NCBI GenBank assembly: GCA_965200145.1
Contig: CBDATG010000002.1
Span: 372,001 to 436,000 of the forward strand
Direction: 5' to 3'
Length of the DNA: 64,000 nt
From: CBDATG01 sp965200145
GTDB lineage: Bacteria; Chloroflexota; Dehalococcoidia; Lucifugimonadales; Lucifugimonadaceae
This document shows positions 1 through 8,185 of this stretch, in pieces. A program made the translations under genes and the position numbers. The notes beneath the pieces are model-generated. The model was not told where the DNA came from. It searched no databases and was given only the letters and a program-made list of their open reading frames with translations. How positions within the stretch are numbered: the stretch's first letter is position 1; each line of letters opens with the position of its first letter.

Positions 1-628
1 TCAGGTCGGCGTGTAGCGTGACGATGTCCGACCGCCGCATCAGGTCGTGCAGTTCAACACGCTCGGCACCGAACTCCTCCGCGCGCTCTGATCGCACTGG
101 GTCGTAGTAGAGAGTCTCCGTCTCGAATCCGCGTAGCATTCCCGCGATCGTCGACCCGATCCTTCCCGCACCGACTATGCCAACGGTCTTCCCGAAGAGT
201 TCGTAAGAGCTGTAGCCGTCTAGCTTTGGGCGCATCCATGCACCATCCCGAGTGTCTTGATGCGCCAATGGCAGGTGGCGGTTGCAAGCGAAGATCAGCG
301 TCATGGCGAACTCGGCGACCGGGACAGCGTTTGCTCCGCCGTTGTTGGCGACCGGGATTCCCAGCTCACCTGCCAGCTCCAGATCCACGCCGTCATATCC
401 CGCGGAGCAGAGCTGCACCAGCTTCGCATTGCGGGCTGCATTGAGAATGTCACTCGTGACACCGTGCCCGAATGTGAGGATGAAGTCAGCTTCGGCCGCC
501 AACGCCTGCGTCTCGGCAGCGGGTGTGTCGGGAGTGCAGACGGACAGGTCATATCCCTCCGGACACATCTCTTCTGCCGTCTTCAGCAAAGGGAGTGCGG
601 GACCTGACAGGACTAAGACTTTGGGCAT
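1..628 (-). CDS. D-isomer-specific 2-hydroxyacid dehydrogenase, 3' part cut off by window edge
   Basis: The reverse strand is open from an ATG at 628 to the window edge (209 codons). The N-terminal substrate-binding lobe begins MPKVLVLSG. It is followed by the NAD-binding Rossmann lobe with the fingerprint TVGIVGAGRIG and then RSDIVTLHADL, the usual D-2-hydroxyacid dehydrogenase order. Members reduce 2-keto acids to D-2-hydroxy acids with NAD(P)H (phosphoglycerate, glyoxylate or hydroxypyruvate reductases). The catalytic Arg, Glu and His of the family lie beyond the edge, so activity and substrate cannot be judged. The gene diverges from the peptidase gene at 837. The fold assignment is firm; the specificity is unknown. 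Confidence 0.85.
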   Translation of the reverse strand, partial: MPKVLVLSGPALPLLKTAEEMCPEGYDLSVCTPDTPAAETQALAAEADFILTFGHGVTSDILNAARNAKLVQLCSAGYDGVDLELAGELGIPVANNGGANAVPVAEFAMTLIFACNRHLPLAHQDTRDGAWMRPKLDGYSSYELFGKTVGIVGAGRIGSTIAGMLRGFETETLYYDPVRSERAEEFGAERVELHDLMRRSDIVTLHADL

Positions 629-836
629 TGGCGATACACCTCTATAACTTGATTTGCGCTGAATGCGGTCAGCAGAGTCAATGTTAGCGGTTACTCGCGC
701 GCGTCGGGTGCGGTACGTCACCGATCACGGTGTCGGATGCCCACGCCCACGCGGCACTGGTTAGCATGATGTTAGCGGCGCAACCGTGATTGGATGCCGC
801 CGTCCCACACCCAGACTGTCAGCGCAACGAGGCACC

Positions 837-1949
837 ATGAAACAACCCGACATTCATCCGATCGACATCCTCGAAACGCTGTGTCGCATCCCTACGTTGT
901 CGTACTACGAGCGCGGCATCGCCGAGGCGATTTGGCAGATGTGCGAAAGGTTCGACCTGCATGTGACGAGCGACCGTTGGGGCAACCTGTTTGCGTCCTG
1001 CCACGGTGTGCCGCCGGGCGAGGCACGCGTTGCGTTCGTCGCGCACATGGACCATCCTGGATTTGAATTGGTGGAGCGTAACGCAGACGGCACATACCGT
1101 GCGGTCTCACACGGCGGCGTGCCGCGCGTGGCGTTCGTGCCCGGGATGCAGCTCGGAGTGCCGCTGGGGATCAACGACGGCGTCATGGGCGTGGTAACAG
1201 CAGCTGACGACATCGAAAAGCGCGGACGGTTCGCTTCATCGAAATCCGTAACTCTAGAGCTTGACCAAGCCATCGACGACCTGCCTGCTATGGCGATATT
1301 GCCGGTGGCAGATTTCGTCTACGACGGCGGTTGGTTACGCGGTCGGGCGTTGGATGATCTGGCAGGTTGCGCCACCATACTGGCAGCGCTGATCGACTCG
1401 AACGATTCGAACCAGCCAGTCGTCGGCATCTTCACGAGGGCAGAGGAGGTTGGGTTGGTCGGTGCCAGATTGATCGCATCGCACGGCGTCCTTAATCCCG
1501 AATGCGTAGTGGTGTCAATCGAGACCAGTTTGAAGAGCGATGCTGCTAGGCAGGGCGACGGAGTGGTCGTCCGCGTCGGCGACAGGATGACAACGTTTGA
1601 CGACTTCGCAGAGTCCCTGCTGAGGTCATATTCCGGCTATGTTCAGCGCGCGCTTATGTCCGCGGGCGGTTGTGAAGCCAGCGCATTCGCAGCGCACGGT
1701 TACAGAGTCACGGGAACTTCGCTTCCGTTGGGTGCTTGGCACAACATGGAAGAAGACGGCTCGCTAGCGATGGAGTACGTGTCGGCATTGGATTTCGAAG
1801 CCGGCATCCAACTCGTGACCGAGGTGATGCACTCCGACTTGGATCAGCTGCCGCCAAGGGCATCCAGTGCTCTTTCAGCTCACCCCGACGCGGAAGCGGA
1901 ACGACTTGCGGTCGATGAAGGTGACTGGCCGCTGGATGCAAACGGCTAG
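837..1949 (+). CDS. M42-like zinc aminopeptidase / M20-M28 clan peptidase
   Basis: This is a cytoplasmic metallopeptidase of 370 aa without a signal peptide. Candidate metal ligands appear in family order: AHMDHPG (His, Asp), RALDDLAG (bridging Asp), TRAEEVG (catalytic and ligand Glu), SIETS (Glu) and AWHNMEE (last His). M42 enzymes are tetrahedral aminopeptidases that trim peptides from protein turnover; the sequence is divergent, so M28 or M20-type activity is possible. I chose ATG 837 because GAGG lies 5 nt upstream; an in-frame start at 786 would add 17 residues with no Shine-Dalgarno sequence. The gene stands alone, divergent from the dehydrogenase and convergent with the lipoprotein gene ending at 2010. 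Confidence 0.75.
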   Translation: MKQPDIHPIDILETLCRIPTLSYYERGIAEAIWQMCERFDLHVTSDRWGNLFASCHGVPPGEARVAFVAHMDHPGFELVERNADGTYRAVSHGGVPRVAFVPGMQLGVPLGINDGVMGVVTAADDIEKRGRFASSKSVTLELDQAIDDLPAMAILPVADFVYDGGWLRGRALDDLAGCATILAALIDSNDSNQPVVGIFTRAEEVGLVGARLIASHGVLNPECVVVSIETSLKSDAARQGDGVVVRVGDRMTTFDDFAESLLRSYSGYVQRALMSAGGCEASAFAAHGYRVTGTSLPLGAWHNMEEDGSLAMEYVSALDFEAGIQLVTEVMHSDLDQLPPRASSALSAHPDAEAERLAVDEGDWPLDANG

Positions 1950-2009
1950 TCGGGCAGTCGCTCGGCGTTAGGTTGACAGAACCCTGACCGGAACGCTCGC
2001 GCTTACAAA

Positions 2010-2492
2010 TCAACGGCACAATGCATGGTCGTCAAACCAAGCACCGTCGTGGACTAGGTAACCACCGGCGTTGTTGACGGACTCTGAGAACTCGCCGTCG
2101 ATGTAGATGTCATAAGAGATGTCGTAACGCTCTGCGGTTCCCTTTGAGACCCGCAGGTTTCGGGTATCCAGGGTGCGCGGTGTCACATTAAAGCGCTCGA
2201 GGTAGTCGTTGATCGCCTTTGTGAACTGCGAAACGTCACTCTGCGCGCGATAGTCCGGCGCGCACATCTCGTATGCTGCGGTCAGGTCGCCCGCGTTCAA
2301 TGCACTCTGTTGCGCGGCGAAACGCGCCGATATATCAGACTTCGCCCTGTCCGCGAGCGTTGGTGTAGGCGTGGGTGACGACTCGATAACGATGGGCGTA
2401 GGCGACGCGATCGGTCCTAGCGTGCCACACGCTAGCGATGCCGCGCCGGCCGCCACCGCCAACACGATTGCAATGCAGGAAACTCTGGCCAT
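2010..2492 (-). CDS. Small lipoprotein, NTF2-like C-terminal domain
   Basis: The start at 2492 gives MARVSCIAIVLAV followed by a lipobox SLAC, so a 160-aa secreted lipoprotein is predicted. A Pro/Thr/Ser linker (PTPTPTL) precedes a domain with the pattern of NTF2/SnoaL-like folds: helix RAKSDISARFAAQQSALNAG, then DLTAAYEMCAPDYRAQ, ending GAWFDDHALCR. No catalytic function can be read from it; such lipoproteins often bind ligands or partners. A longer reading from 2546 would overlap the upstream CDF gene by 38 nt; with the 2492 start there is a 16-nt gap. It is probably cotranscribed with the CDF gene. Confidence 0.7.
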   Translation of the reverse strand: MARVSCIAIVLAVAAGAASLACGTLGPIASPTPIVIESSPTPTPTLADRAKSDISARFAAQQSALNAGDLTAAYEMCAPDYRAQSDVSQFTKAINDYLERFNVTPRTLDTRNLRVSKGTAERYDISYDIYIDGEFSESVNNAGGYLVHDGAWFDDHALCR

Positions 2493-2508
2493 GAGTTGCA
2501 GTATGTGC

Positions 2509-3519
2509 CTACTCTGTTGCGGTGTCATTGGCAGGTCTAGGCGCATCTTCGGGTGTCAGAACCTCGTCGGCGTTGTCAGACGGCACGCTACTCAACGCCC
2601 ACCTGACATCGGCGCTGAAAGCGATATCGATCGCGACATATGGGAACTGCTGTGACACTGTGTTGTATATACGCCGCCTGACGCGATCCTGATCCGCTAG
2701 CGAGATGATTTCCGCGCGCTCGCGGTAAACAATCACATAAACATGGATGTAGACGTACCGACCGACCTCGGAGATGCGCAGGTGCAGCTCCCGATATGGC
2801 TTGTCGGCAAGAGCCTCTTGGACCAGCGTGCGAACAGTGTTTCGCATCTCCGTCCTAGGCGCACGGCCCAATAGCTGCCCCCAGTTCTGGGAGATAATCT
2901 GGTACGGTTGCGGCGCGGCGATGGCAGCGATGAGGAGCATTATGACCGGATCAGCATACGGCGCCCACTCTGACCATTCCGAGTTCTGCAGCAACAGCGT
3001 CGCAACGAACGCGATACCGACCGCACCGCTGATCATCGTGTCAACAGTCCAGTTGCGAATGTCTACCTCGACGATCGGCGATCCGGCTTTGCGATTGATG
3101 CGCGACAGGATGATGATCACCGCTAAACCGCCAATGACCGCTAACGCAGAGTACGAGATGCCGCCTGCCGCGACCACGTCCTGCCCACCGGCAAGAAGCG
3201 TCTCGACAGCTCCCCAGATCGCGTACACCAACGCAACGAGAATCAGGATGCCCTTGAATAGGTTGAGCATCGGCTCGTAAGATGCGTAGCCGAACGGGTA
3301 CTGCTCGTCGCGCGGGCGTGAGACTAGCGATGACACGTACAAAGTGAGCACACCTGCGACAGCGAAGATGAGCGAGAACAGACCGTCAAGGAACACGGCT
3401 TGTGATTGACTAGCCAGAGATATCGCGATGCCGAGCACTCCGAAGAAGCTCGTGGCGACAACGGAGACGATGATCGAGCGACGCTCGAGCTTCGCGGGCG
3501 TGTCAAGTTCAGGGGTCAT
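2509..3519 (-). CDS. Cation diffusion facilitator family transporter
   Basis: This is a polytopic inner-membrane protein of 336 aa with about six N-terminal transmembrane segments (residues ~15-205) and a soluble C-terminal domain rich in Asp/Glu/Arg, as in CDF divalent cation/proton antiporters. Family-like stretches are FLDGLFSLIF in the second helix, PFGYASYEPMLNLFKG, and the later KAGSPIVEVDIRNWTVD region. The paired DxxxD of classical zinc exporters is not obvious, so this resembles the divergent Co/Zn/Cd-exporter-like branch and the metal is uncertain. The last residues (PEDAPRPANDTATE) form a disordered tail. Confidence 0.75.
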   Translation of the reverse strand: MTPELDTPAKLERRSIIVSVVATSFFGVLGIAISLASQSQAVFLDGLFSLIFAVAGVLTLYVSSLVSRPRDEQYPFGYASYEPMLNLFKGILILVALVYAIWGAVETLLAGGQDVVAAGGISYSALAVIGGLAVIIILSRINRKAGSPIVEVDIRNWTVDTMISGAVGIAFVATLLLQNSEWSEWAPYADPVIMLLIAAIAAPQPYQIISQNWGQLLGRAPRTEMRNTVRTLVQEALADKPYRELHLRISEVGRYVYIHVYVIVYRERAEIISLADQDRVRRRIYNTVSQQFPYVAIDIAFSADVRWALSSVPSDNADEVLTPEDAPRPANDTATE

Positions 3520-3580
3520 CGTGCTAACTGGTCGTAGTACTAAGTGCAGTGGTTTGGTAGCGTAAGATACGGTGCGAACC

Positions 3581-3889
3581 TCAATCGCTTGCGTTTCGCA
3601 TCAACTCGATGAACTGCTCCGTCGGTATCGCCGCGTAAGTCGTAGTCTCAATCGTTCCGCGCGCGCCGAGCTCGATGCCGATCTGCATCATCGCACCGTT
3701 ATCGGGTGCTTCGATCACGGTCGCGAAGTCGAAATCCCCCATCAACGCATACTGCGCGACGACGTGGCATCCGCGCATCTCTACTTCATGGTTGACCTCG
3801 AGGATGCGCTCCGGATGACTGCGAACCCTGTCGCGACCCCGCTCGGTCAGTCGAGAAAGCATTATGTAAGTATTCGGCTCGTCGGACAT
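3581..3889 (-). CDS. GYD domain protein
   Basis: This small cytoplasmic protein of 102 aa begins MSDEPNTYIMLSRLTERGRD and contains ALMGDFDFATVIEAPD, the GYD/AsnC-like ligand-sensing dimer pattern, ending TEQFIELMRNASD. GYD proteins are widespread and small; their molecular role is not established. I chose ATG 3889 because AGGAG lies 6 nt upstream; a start at 3919 would skip that site. It lies downstream of the TPP enzyme gene (43-nt gap) on the same strand, so the two may be cotranscribed. Confidence 0.8.
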   Translation of the reverse strand: MSDEPNTYIMLSRLTERGRDRVRSHPERILEVNHEVEMRGCHVVAQYALMGDFDFATVIEAPDNGAMMQIGIELGARGTIETTTYAAIPTEQFIELMRNASD

Positions 3890-3931
3890 TATCACTCCTG
3901 AATTCAGCATCGTTGGCATCTCAAAACTAGG

Positions 3932-5566
3932 CTACTCCATCTTAGACCCGACGAATCGAGACAAGGCCCGCGCCGTGGGGTCCGTCCTCACATTAACGAT
4001 AGCGGGTACACCCGAATCTAGTGCGCGTTCAAGGGCAGGGCGGATGTAGTTCGGTTCCTGCACAGCCTCGCCGTGACCACCCATGGCCTGGGCAATCTCG
4101 TCAAACTTGGTCCAACCGAGCTCTCGACCTGGTTTCCTAACGCCCTCTACTCGCGCCGTCCAACCCTCGTTGTTCGAGACTACCACGGTCAACGGCAGCT
4201 TGTGACGGATGGCAGTGTCAAAGTCCTGGATATTCATTCCCAGCGAACCGTCACCGTGTAATGCGATCGACTGCACCGAGGGCTTAGCAAGTTTGGCTCC
4301 GATCGCAAACGGTAGACCAACGCCCATGCATCCCGTTGCTCCGGAGTTGAGGCGATGACCAGCGACGAAAGTTGGGATCGACTGCCTGCCATAGTGGAGT
4401 ATCTCATTCCCATCTACCGAGAGTATGGCATCCCTGTCCATGACATCTCGCAGCTCCTTGCAGAGCCGCAACGGATGAATGGGCACCTGGTTTGAGTTTT
4501 CGAGCTGCGCGGCGACTTCTTTTCGCTGCATCTCGACTTCGCGCAGGTACCGTACCCATTCCGATTCGTACTTTGACTTGAAGCCGTTGCTTGACGCTTT
4601 GCGATTGAGTTGCGAGAGGACGCGCTTCGCATCGCCGACTATTCCAATGTCCACGTTACGGTTATGCCCGATCTCCTCGGCGTGAATGTCGACTTGTATC
4701 ACCTTGGCATTGGCTGCGATACGTCGACCGAAAGTCATGATCCAGTTGAACCGCGTGCCAACTACCAACACGGCATCGGTCTCTCTAAAGGCAGTAGAGC
4801 GAGCCGCAGGAAACGACAATGCGTGGTCTTCGGGAACCAACCCCCGTGAGATCGGAGTGGTGTAGAACGGGATGCCGGTGCGGTCCACAAACTCCTCAAG
4901 GTCGCCACTCGCATCGGACCACCAAGCACCGCTTCCGGCGAGGATTAACGGACGGTCCGCACCTGCCAAGATGTCTAGCGCGCGCGATACCAGATCAGAG
5001 TCGCCTTCGGGTGGCGAGATTGCAGCTGCTCTGGTTGGCGGTACGACGTCGGACGATGCAACTTCGCCGTAAAGCACATCCTCGTTGCACTCAACATAGA
5101 CAGGACCGGGACGGTCTGAGACCGCCGTTCTGAACGCCGACGAGACGACCTCGCCCATCCTTGATGCGTCAGTAGGGCGAAACACCGACTTTGAGACAGG
5201 AGCGAATATAGCTGGCAGATCGATCTCTTGGAACCCGCCGCGGTAGATATCCCGCAACGGTCCAGCGCCGCCAAGCGTCACCATCGGCGCGCAATCTACG
5301 AAGGCGTTGTACACCCCAGTGAGCAGATTGAGCGTGCCGGGCCCGCTTGCAGAAGTCGTAACTCCAGGCTTTCGCGAAACCCGTGCATAAGCGTGCGCCG
5401 CCATCGCAGCCGCCTGCTCATGCCGAAAGTCAACGCAACGGATGCCGTTGTCTTCGGAGTTGTTTACGATCTCGTAGTTGGGACCGCCCATCAAGTAAAA
5501 GAGGTGTTGCACCCCCTCTTCCCGGAGCGTCTTCGCAACTAGGTAGCTACCATCAACCTTGGACAT
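3932..5566 (-). CDS. Thiamine diphosphate-dependent enzyme (acetolactate synthase-like large subunit)
   Basis: This 544-aa protein has the three-domain architecture of the acetolactate synthase/oxalyl-CoA decarboxylase superfamily. The N-terminal PYR domain has the catalytic Glu in DFRHEQAAAMAAHAYAR (~residue 50) and SGPGTLN. The central domain has PLILAGSGAWW. The C-terminal PP domain has the ThDP/Mg motif GDGSLGMN to VVVSNN (~437-465). Such enzymes decarboxylate or ligate 2-keto acids. No small regulatory subunit (ilvN) or other branched-chain biosynthesis gene is nearby, so a catabolic role such as oxalyl-CoA or benzoylformate decarboxylase-like activity is at least as likely. FAD use cannot be decided from sequence. 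It precedes the GYD gene. Confidence 0.85.
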   Translation of the reverse strand: MSKVDGSYLVAKTLREEGVQHLFYLMGGPNYEIVNNSEDNGIRCVDFRHEQAAAMAAHAYARVSRKPGVTTSASGPGTLNLLTGVYNAFVDCAPMVTLGGAGPLRDIYRGGFQEIDLPAIFAPVSKSVFRPTDASRMGEVVSSAFRTAVSDRPGPVYVECNEDVLYGEVASSDVVPPTRAAAISPPEGDSDLVSRALDILAGADRPLILAGSGAWWSDASGDLEEFVDRTGIPFYTTPISRGLVPEDHALSFPAARSTAFRETDAVLVVGTRFNWIMTFGRRIAANAKVIQVDIHAEEIGHNRNVDIGIVGDAKRVLSQLNRKASSNGFKSKYESEWVRYLREVEMQRKEVAAQLENSNQVPIHPLRLCKELRDVMDRDAILSVDGNEILHYGRQSIPTFVAGHRLNSGATGCMGVGLPFAIGAKLAKPSVQSIALHGDGSLGMNIQDFDTAIRHKLPLTVVVSNNEGWTARVEGVRKPGRELGWTKFDEIAQAMGGHGEAVQEPNYIRPALERALDSGVPAIVNVRTDPTARALSRFVGSKME

Positions 5567-5660
5567 AAGAATCTAGGTTACACGCGCAAGCAGTCGCGAG
5601 GTATGAATGTCAGCTACGAGTCTGAAGAGTCGCGTCGATCCAACGCTGCCACGTTGCGGA

Positions 5661-7688
5661 TTACGAAGCTGCCGCACCGAACGGGGATGGTGCATTGAAC
5701 TCACCAGCTGAGACTGTCCATGGCGTGCTCCCATCGCCCGGATGTTGGAACTGCTGGCGGTACAGCGCACCATAAAGGTCCGACTCACGAAGCAAGTGGT
5801 CATGCTTGCCGACATCCACGATCTTGCCCCGGTGCACGACGACTATCTGCTCGGCTTCAATGACGGTTGACAACCGATGTGCGATGGCAATCGTCGTCCT
5901 GCCTTCGCGCAGTCGAGCCAGTGCCTCCTGTATCAGATGCTCCGACAACGAATCGAGCGAGCTAGTCGCTTCATCAAGCAACAACACCTTGGGGTCTGCC
6001 AGAATCACCCTGGCGATCGCCAGCCTCTGTCTTTCACCGCCGGACAGCTTGTACCCATGCTCACCCACGACGGTATCGTAACCATCCGGCAGGGCAGCGA
6101 TAGTATCGTGAATCTGCGCCGCCTTAGCGGCATCCACCAACTGTTCGTGGCTTGCGTCTGGTCTCCCGTACAACAGGTTTGCGCGAACACTGGCGTGGAA
6201 CAGGAACCCAGTCTGTGAAACCACGCCTACCAACTTCGTCAAGTTGTCATGCGAGATGTCCTTAACGTCAACGCCATCGATCTCCACTGATCCTGAGTCG
6301 GCATCGTAAAGCCTCGCGGCGAGGTAACCGATGGTCGTCTTGCCAGACCCGCTCGGCCCGACCAGCGCAGTGAGCGCACCGGCTTTGGCAGTGAAAGTGA
6401 TATCTTCCAGCGAGAACATGTCTTCGGCTGCGGCATCAGCGATAGGTTGCGCCTCAACCCGCGAAGAATCATCGGAACGCCGAACACTCGCCCTCGATGT
6501 CCCTGCCTGTCGTTCGCTACTAGGAACCGTTACTGGTGCGTCGTCAAATTCGCCCTGCCGGTACTGAAACGACACGTCATTGAACGCAACCTCGCCGCGA
6601 GCGCGTTGCGGATCAACATACACGGGATTCACAGGGTCGGTGATCGTCGGCCGGAGGTCGATGTACTGGAATATGCGTTCGAAGAGCGCGATAGAGCCGC
6701 TTATCTCAACTCCGCGTTGCAGCAGATTCGCCATCGGGAACAGCAGACGCGCCTGGATCGTCGTGAACGCCACTATGTCGCCAAGCGAGATGCGGTCCGT
6801 GTCGTTGATGATGAACAGCCCACCGACCAGCCAGATGAAGGCCGGTGCCATCGTGAAGAACGCCTGCACAACTACGAAGAATCCGCGCCCGGTCATGTAC
6901 TGCTTGATCGACAGCTTGGTCAATCCGACGTTCGTTGCCTGAAACTCCTTCAGCTGCTGCTCCTCGCGTCCGAATGTCTTGGCTACGATCACGCCGGAGA
7001 CGAACAGGGTTTCGCCCGTCTTGGATGTCAAATCTGCCAGCGCACGCTGCGTCTGGGCAGTCAGCCTGCGCCGACGCTCGCCCACGAACTTTGACAGATA
7101 CGCGAACAACGGCATCGTCACCACGGCGACGATAGTGAGCTCCCAAGAAAGCACCAACATGGCGACTAGCGCGGCAAGCACCACGGTGACACTGGACAAG
7201 ATGTTGACGACAGTGTCCGTCAGCACCAGCTGAGTGCTGGACACGTCGTTCGCCAAACGCGACTGCATGTCGCCCGTCTTCGTGTTGGAGAAGAACGACA
7301 GCGGCTGTTGTAGCAGATTCTGGTACACCGCATGGCGCATCTGCTCCATCACCTTGAAGCCGACAGACGCGTTCAGCTGCGACTGCGCGAGGTTGAGTCC
7401 GCCAACCACGGCTGCGATAGCCACCATACCGCCGATAAGCCAGAGCAGGTACCTAGTGTCACCATTCGGCAAGGCATCATCAATCACCTGCTGAATCAGT
7501 ATCGGTGTAACCGCACCCAGCGCAGATGCCAACACGACCAGAATGATCACCGTGGCCAGAGCAACACGATGCGCGGCGTAGAGCCTGATAGCACGGCGAA
7601 GGACATTGCGCTGGGCGCGCGCATCGCCACGCGGCTTAGCATCCTGCATAGGCGAACCCATGCCGGTCCCGTACCGGCCCTGTCTCAT
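5661..7688 (-). CDS. ABC exporter, fused membrane and ATPase domains
   Basis: This is a half-transporter of 675 aa. The six-helix exporter membrane domain spans about residues 35-335. The ATPase domain has Walker A GPSGSGKTT (~443), Q-loop GVVSQTGF, signature LSGGERQRLA (~547), Walker B VLLLDEATSSLD (~564) and the H-loop IAHRLST. MsbA/LmrA-like half-transporters dimerise to export lipids, drugs or peptides. The oddity is a low-complexity, Ser/Arg/Asp-rich stretch of roughly 55 residues between the first strand (EVAFNDVSFQY) and MFSLEDITF, splitting the start of the ATPase domain where most family members continue directly. The start at 7688 has GAGG 5 nt upstream. The substrate is unknown. 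Confidence 0.9.
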   Translation of the reverse strand: MRQGRYGTGMGSPMQDAKPRGDARAQRNVLRRAIRLYAAHRVALATVIILVVLASALGAVTPILIQQVIDDALPNGDTRYLLWLIGGMVAIAAVVGGLNLAQSQLNASVGFKVMEQMRHAVYQNLLQQPLSFFSNTKTGDMQSRLANDVSSTQLVLTDTVVNILSSVTVVLAALVAMLVLSWELTIVAVVTMPLFAYLSKFVGERRRRLTAQTQRALADLTSKTGETLFVSGVIVAKTFGREEQQLKEFQATNVGLTKLSIKQYMTGRGFFVVVQAFFTMAPAFIWLVGGLFIINDTDRISLGDIVAFTTIQARLLFPMANLLQRGVEISGSIALFERIFQYIDLRPTITDPVNPVYVDPQRARGEVAFNDVSFQYRQGEFDDAPVTVPSSERQAGTSRASVRRSDDSSRVEAQPIADAAAEDMFSLEDITFTAKAGALTALVGPSGSGKTTIGYLAARLYDADSGSVEIDGVDVKDISHDNLTKLVGVVSQTGFLFHASVRANLLYGRPDASHEQLVDAAKAAQIHDTIAALPDGYDTVVGEHGYKLSGGERQRLAIARVILADPKVLLLDEATSSLDSLSEHLIQEALARLREGRTTIAIAHRLSTVIEAEQIVVVHRGKIVDVGKHDHLLRESDLYGALYRQQFQHPGDGSTPWTVSAGEFNAPSPFGAAAS

Positions 7689-7777
7689 GAAATCCTCACG
7701 TTTACATACCCACTATCGCCAACCGACCAACGCCCAATAGCATACTACCGACCAACCGCCATACGCCGAAAACGTGG

Positions 7778-7850
7778 TAGCCCGTAGGGGAGTCGAACCC
7801 CTGTTTCAGCCTTGAGAGGGCCGTGTCCTGGGCCACTAGACGAACGGGCC
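7778..7850 (-). tRNA. tRNA-Glu (anticodon CUC)
   Basis: The reverse strand folds as a 73-nt tRNA. The acceptor is GGCCCGT paired with ACGGGCT, ending in a terminal G-U pair. The anticodon arm is CGGCC-CTCTCAA-GGCTG and the T arm is AGGGG-TTCGACT-CCCCT, with discriminator A. Anticodon CTC reads GAG. The CCA end is not encoded. It lies 29 nt from the tRNA-Gln gene on the same strand and may be transcribed with it. Confidence 0.93.
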
Positions 7851-7879
7851 ACGCTTCGACGATCTGTAGACGCTGCTGG

Positions 7880-7950
7880 CTGCCGATACAGGATTCGAAC
7901 CTGTGCTCCCAGTTCCAGAGACTGGTGTCCTACCACTAGACGAATCGGCA
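7880..7950 (-). tRNA. tRNA-Gln (anticodon CUG)
   Basis: The reverse strand folds as a tRNA with acceptor TGCCGAT/ATCGGCA. The weak U1-A72 pair and discriminator G73 are glutamine identity features. The anticodon arm CCAGT-CTCTGGA-ACTGG has anticodon CTG, and the T arm is ACAGG-TTCGAAT-CCTGT. CCA is not encoded. It sits just upstream of tRNA-Glu. Confidence 0.93.
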
Positions 7951-8100
7951 ACAGGTCACACGTCTGCTAATCATGATAACAGATGCGGCCGTGGTGTGTG
8001 AAGAACGTGCACGGTAATCCTGGACCCAGTTGAACAGACGGGGACCTGCGTGGATTTGCGCGTAGGCTCAAGCGCTCGAAAGTCATGATTCCGAAACCGT

Positions 8101-8129
8101 TTGACACACGCCATATTGTATGCTTACCA
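8101..8129 (+). promoter_or_regulatory. Candidate sigma-70-type promoter for the secreted protein gene at 8186
   Basis: TTGACA at 8101-8106 is followed after 17 nt by TTACCA at 8124-8129, with an extended TGn just before the second element. It lies about 55 nt upstream of the start at 8186. The -10 match is weak, so this is only a candidate. Confidence 0.35.
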
Positions 8130-8185
8130 TCAGTCAATGAGAGTTACCAGCTACGGCGTGACCCTGAACCAGAAAGGGGGTCGAA

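Noticed and set aside
3932..5566. TPP enzyme as biosynthetic acetolactate synthase (ilvB)
   Set aside because: No ilvN, ilvC or leu genes nearby; the family is too broad to assign the symbol.
7778..7950. tRNA pair as attachment site of an integrated element
   Set aside because: No integrase gene and no repeated tRNA 3' end was noticed within the window.
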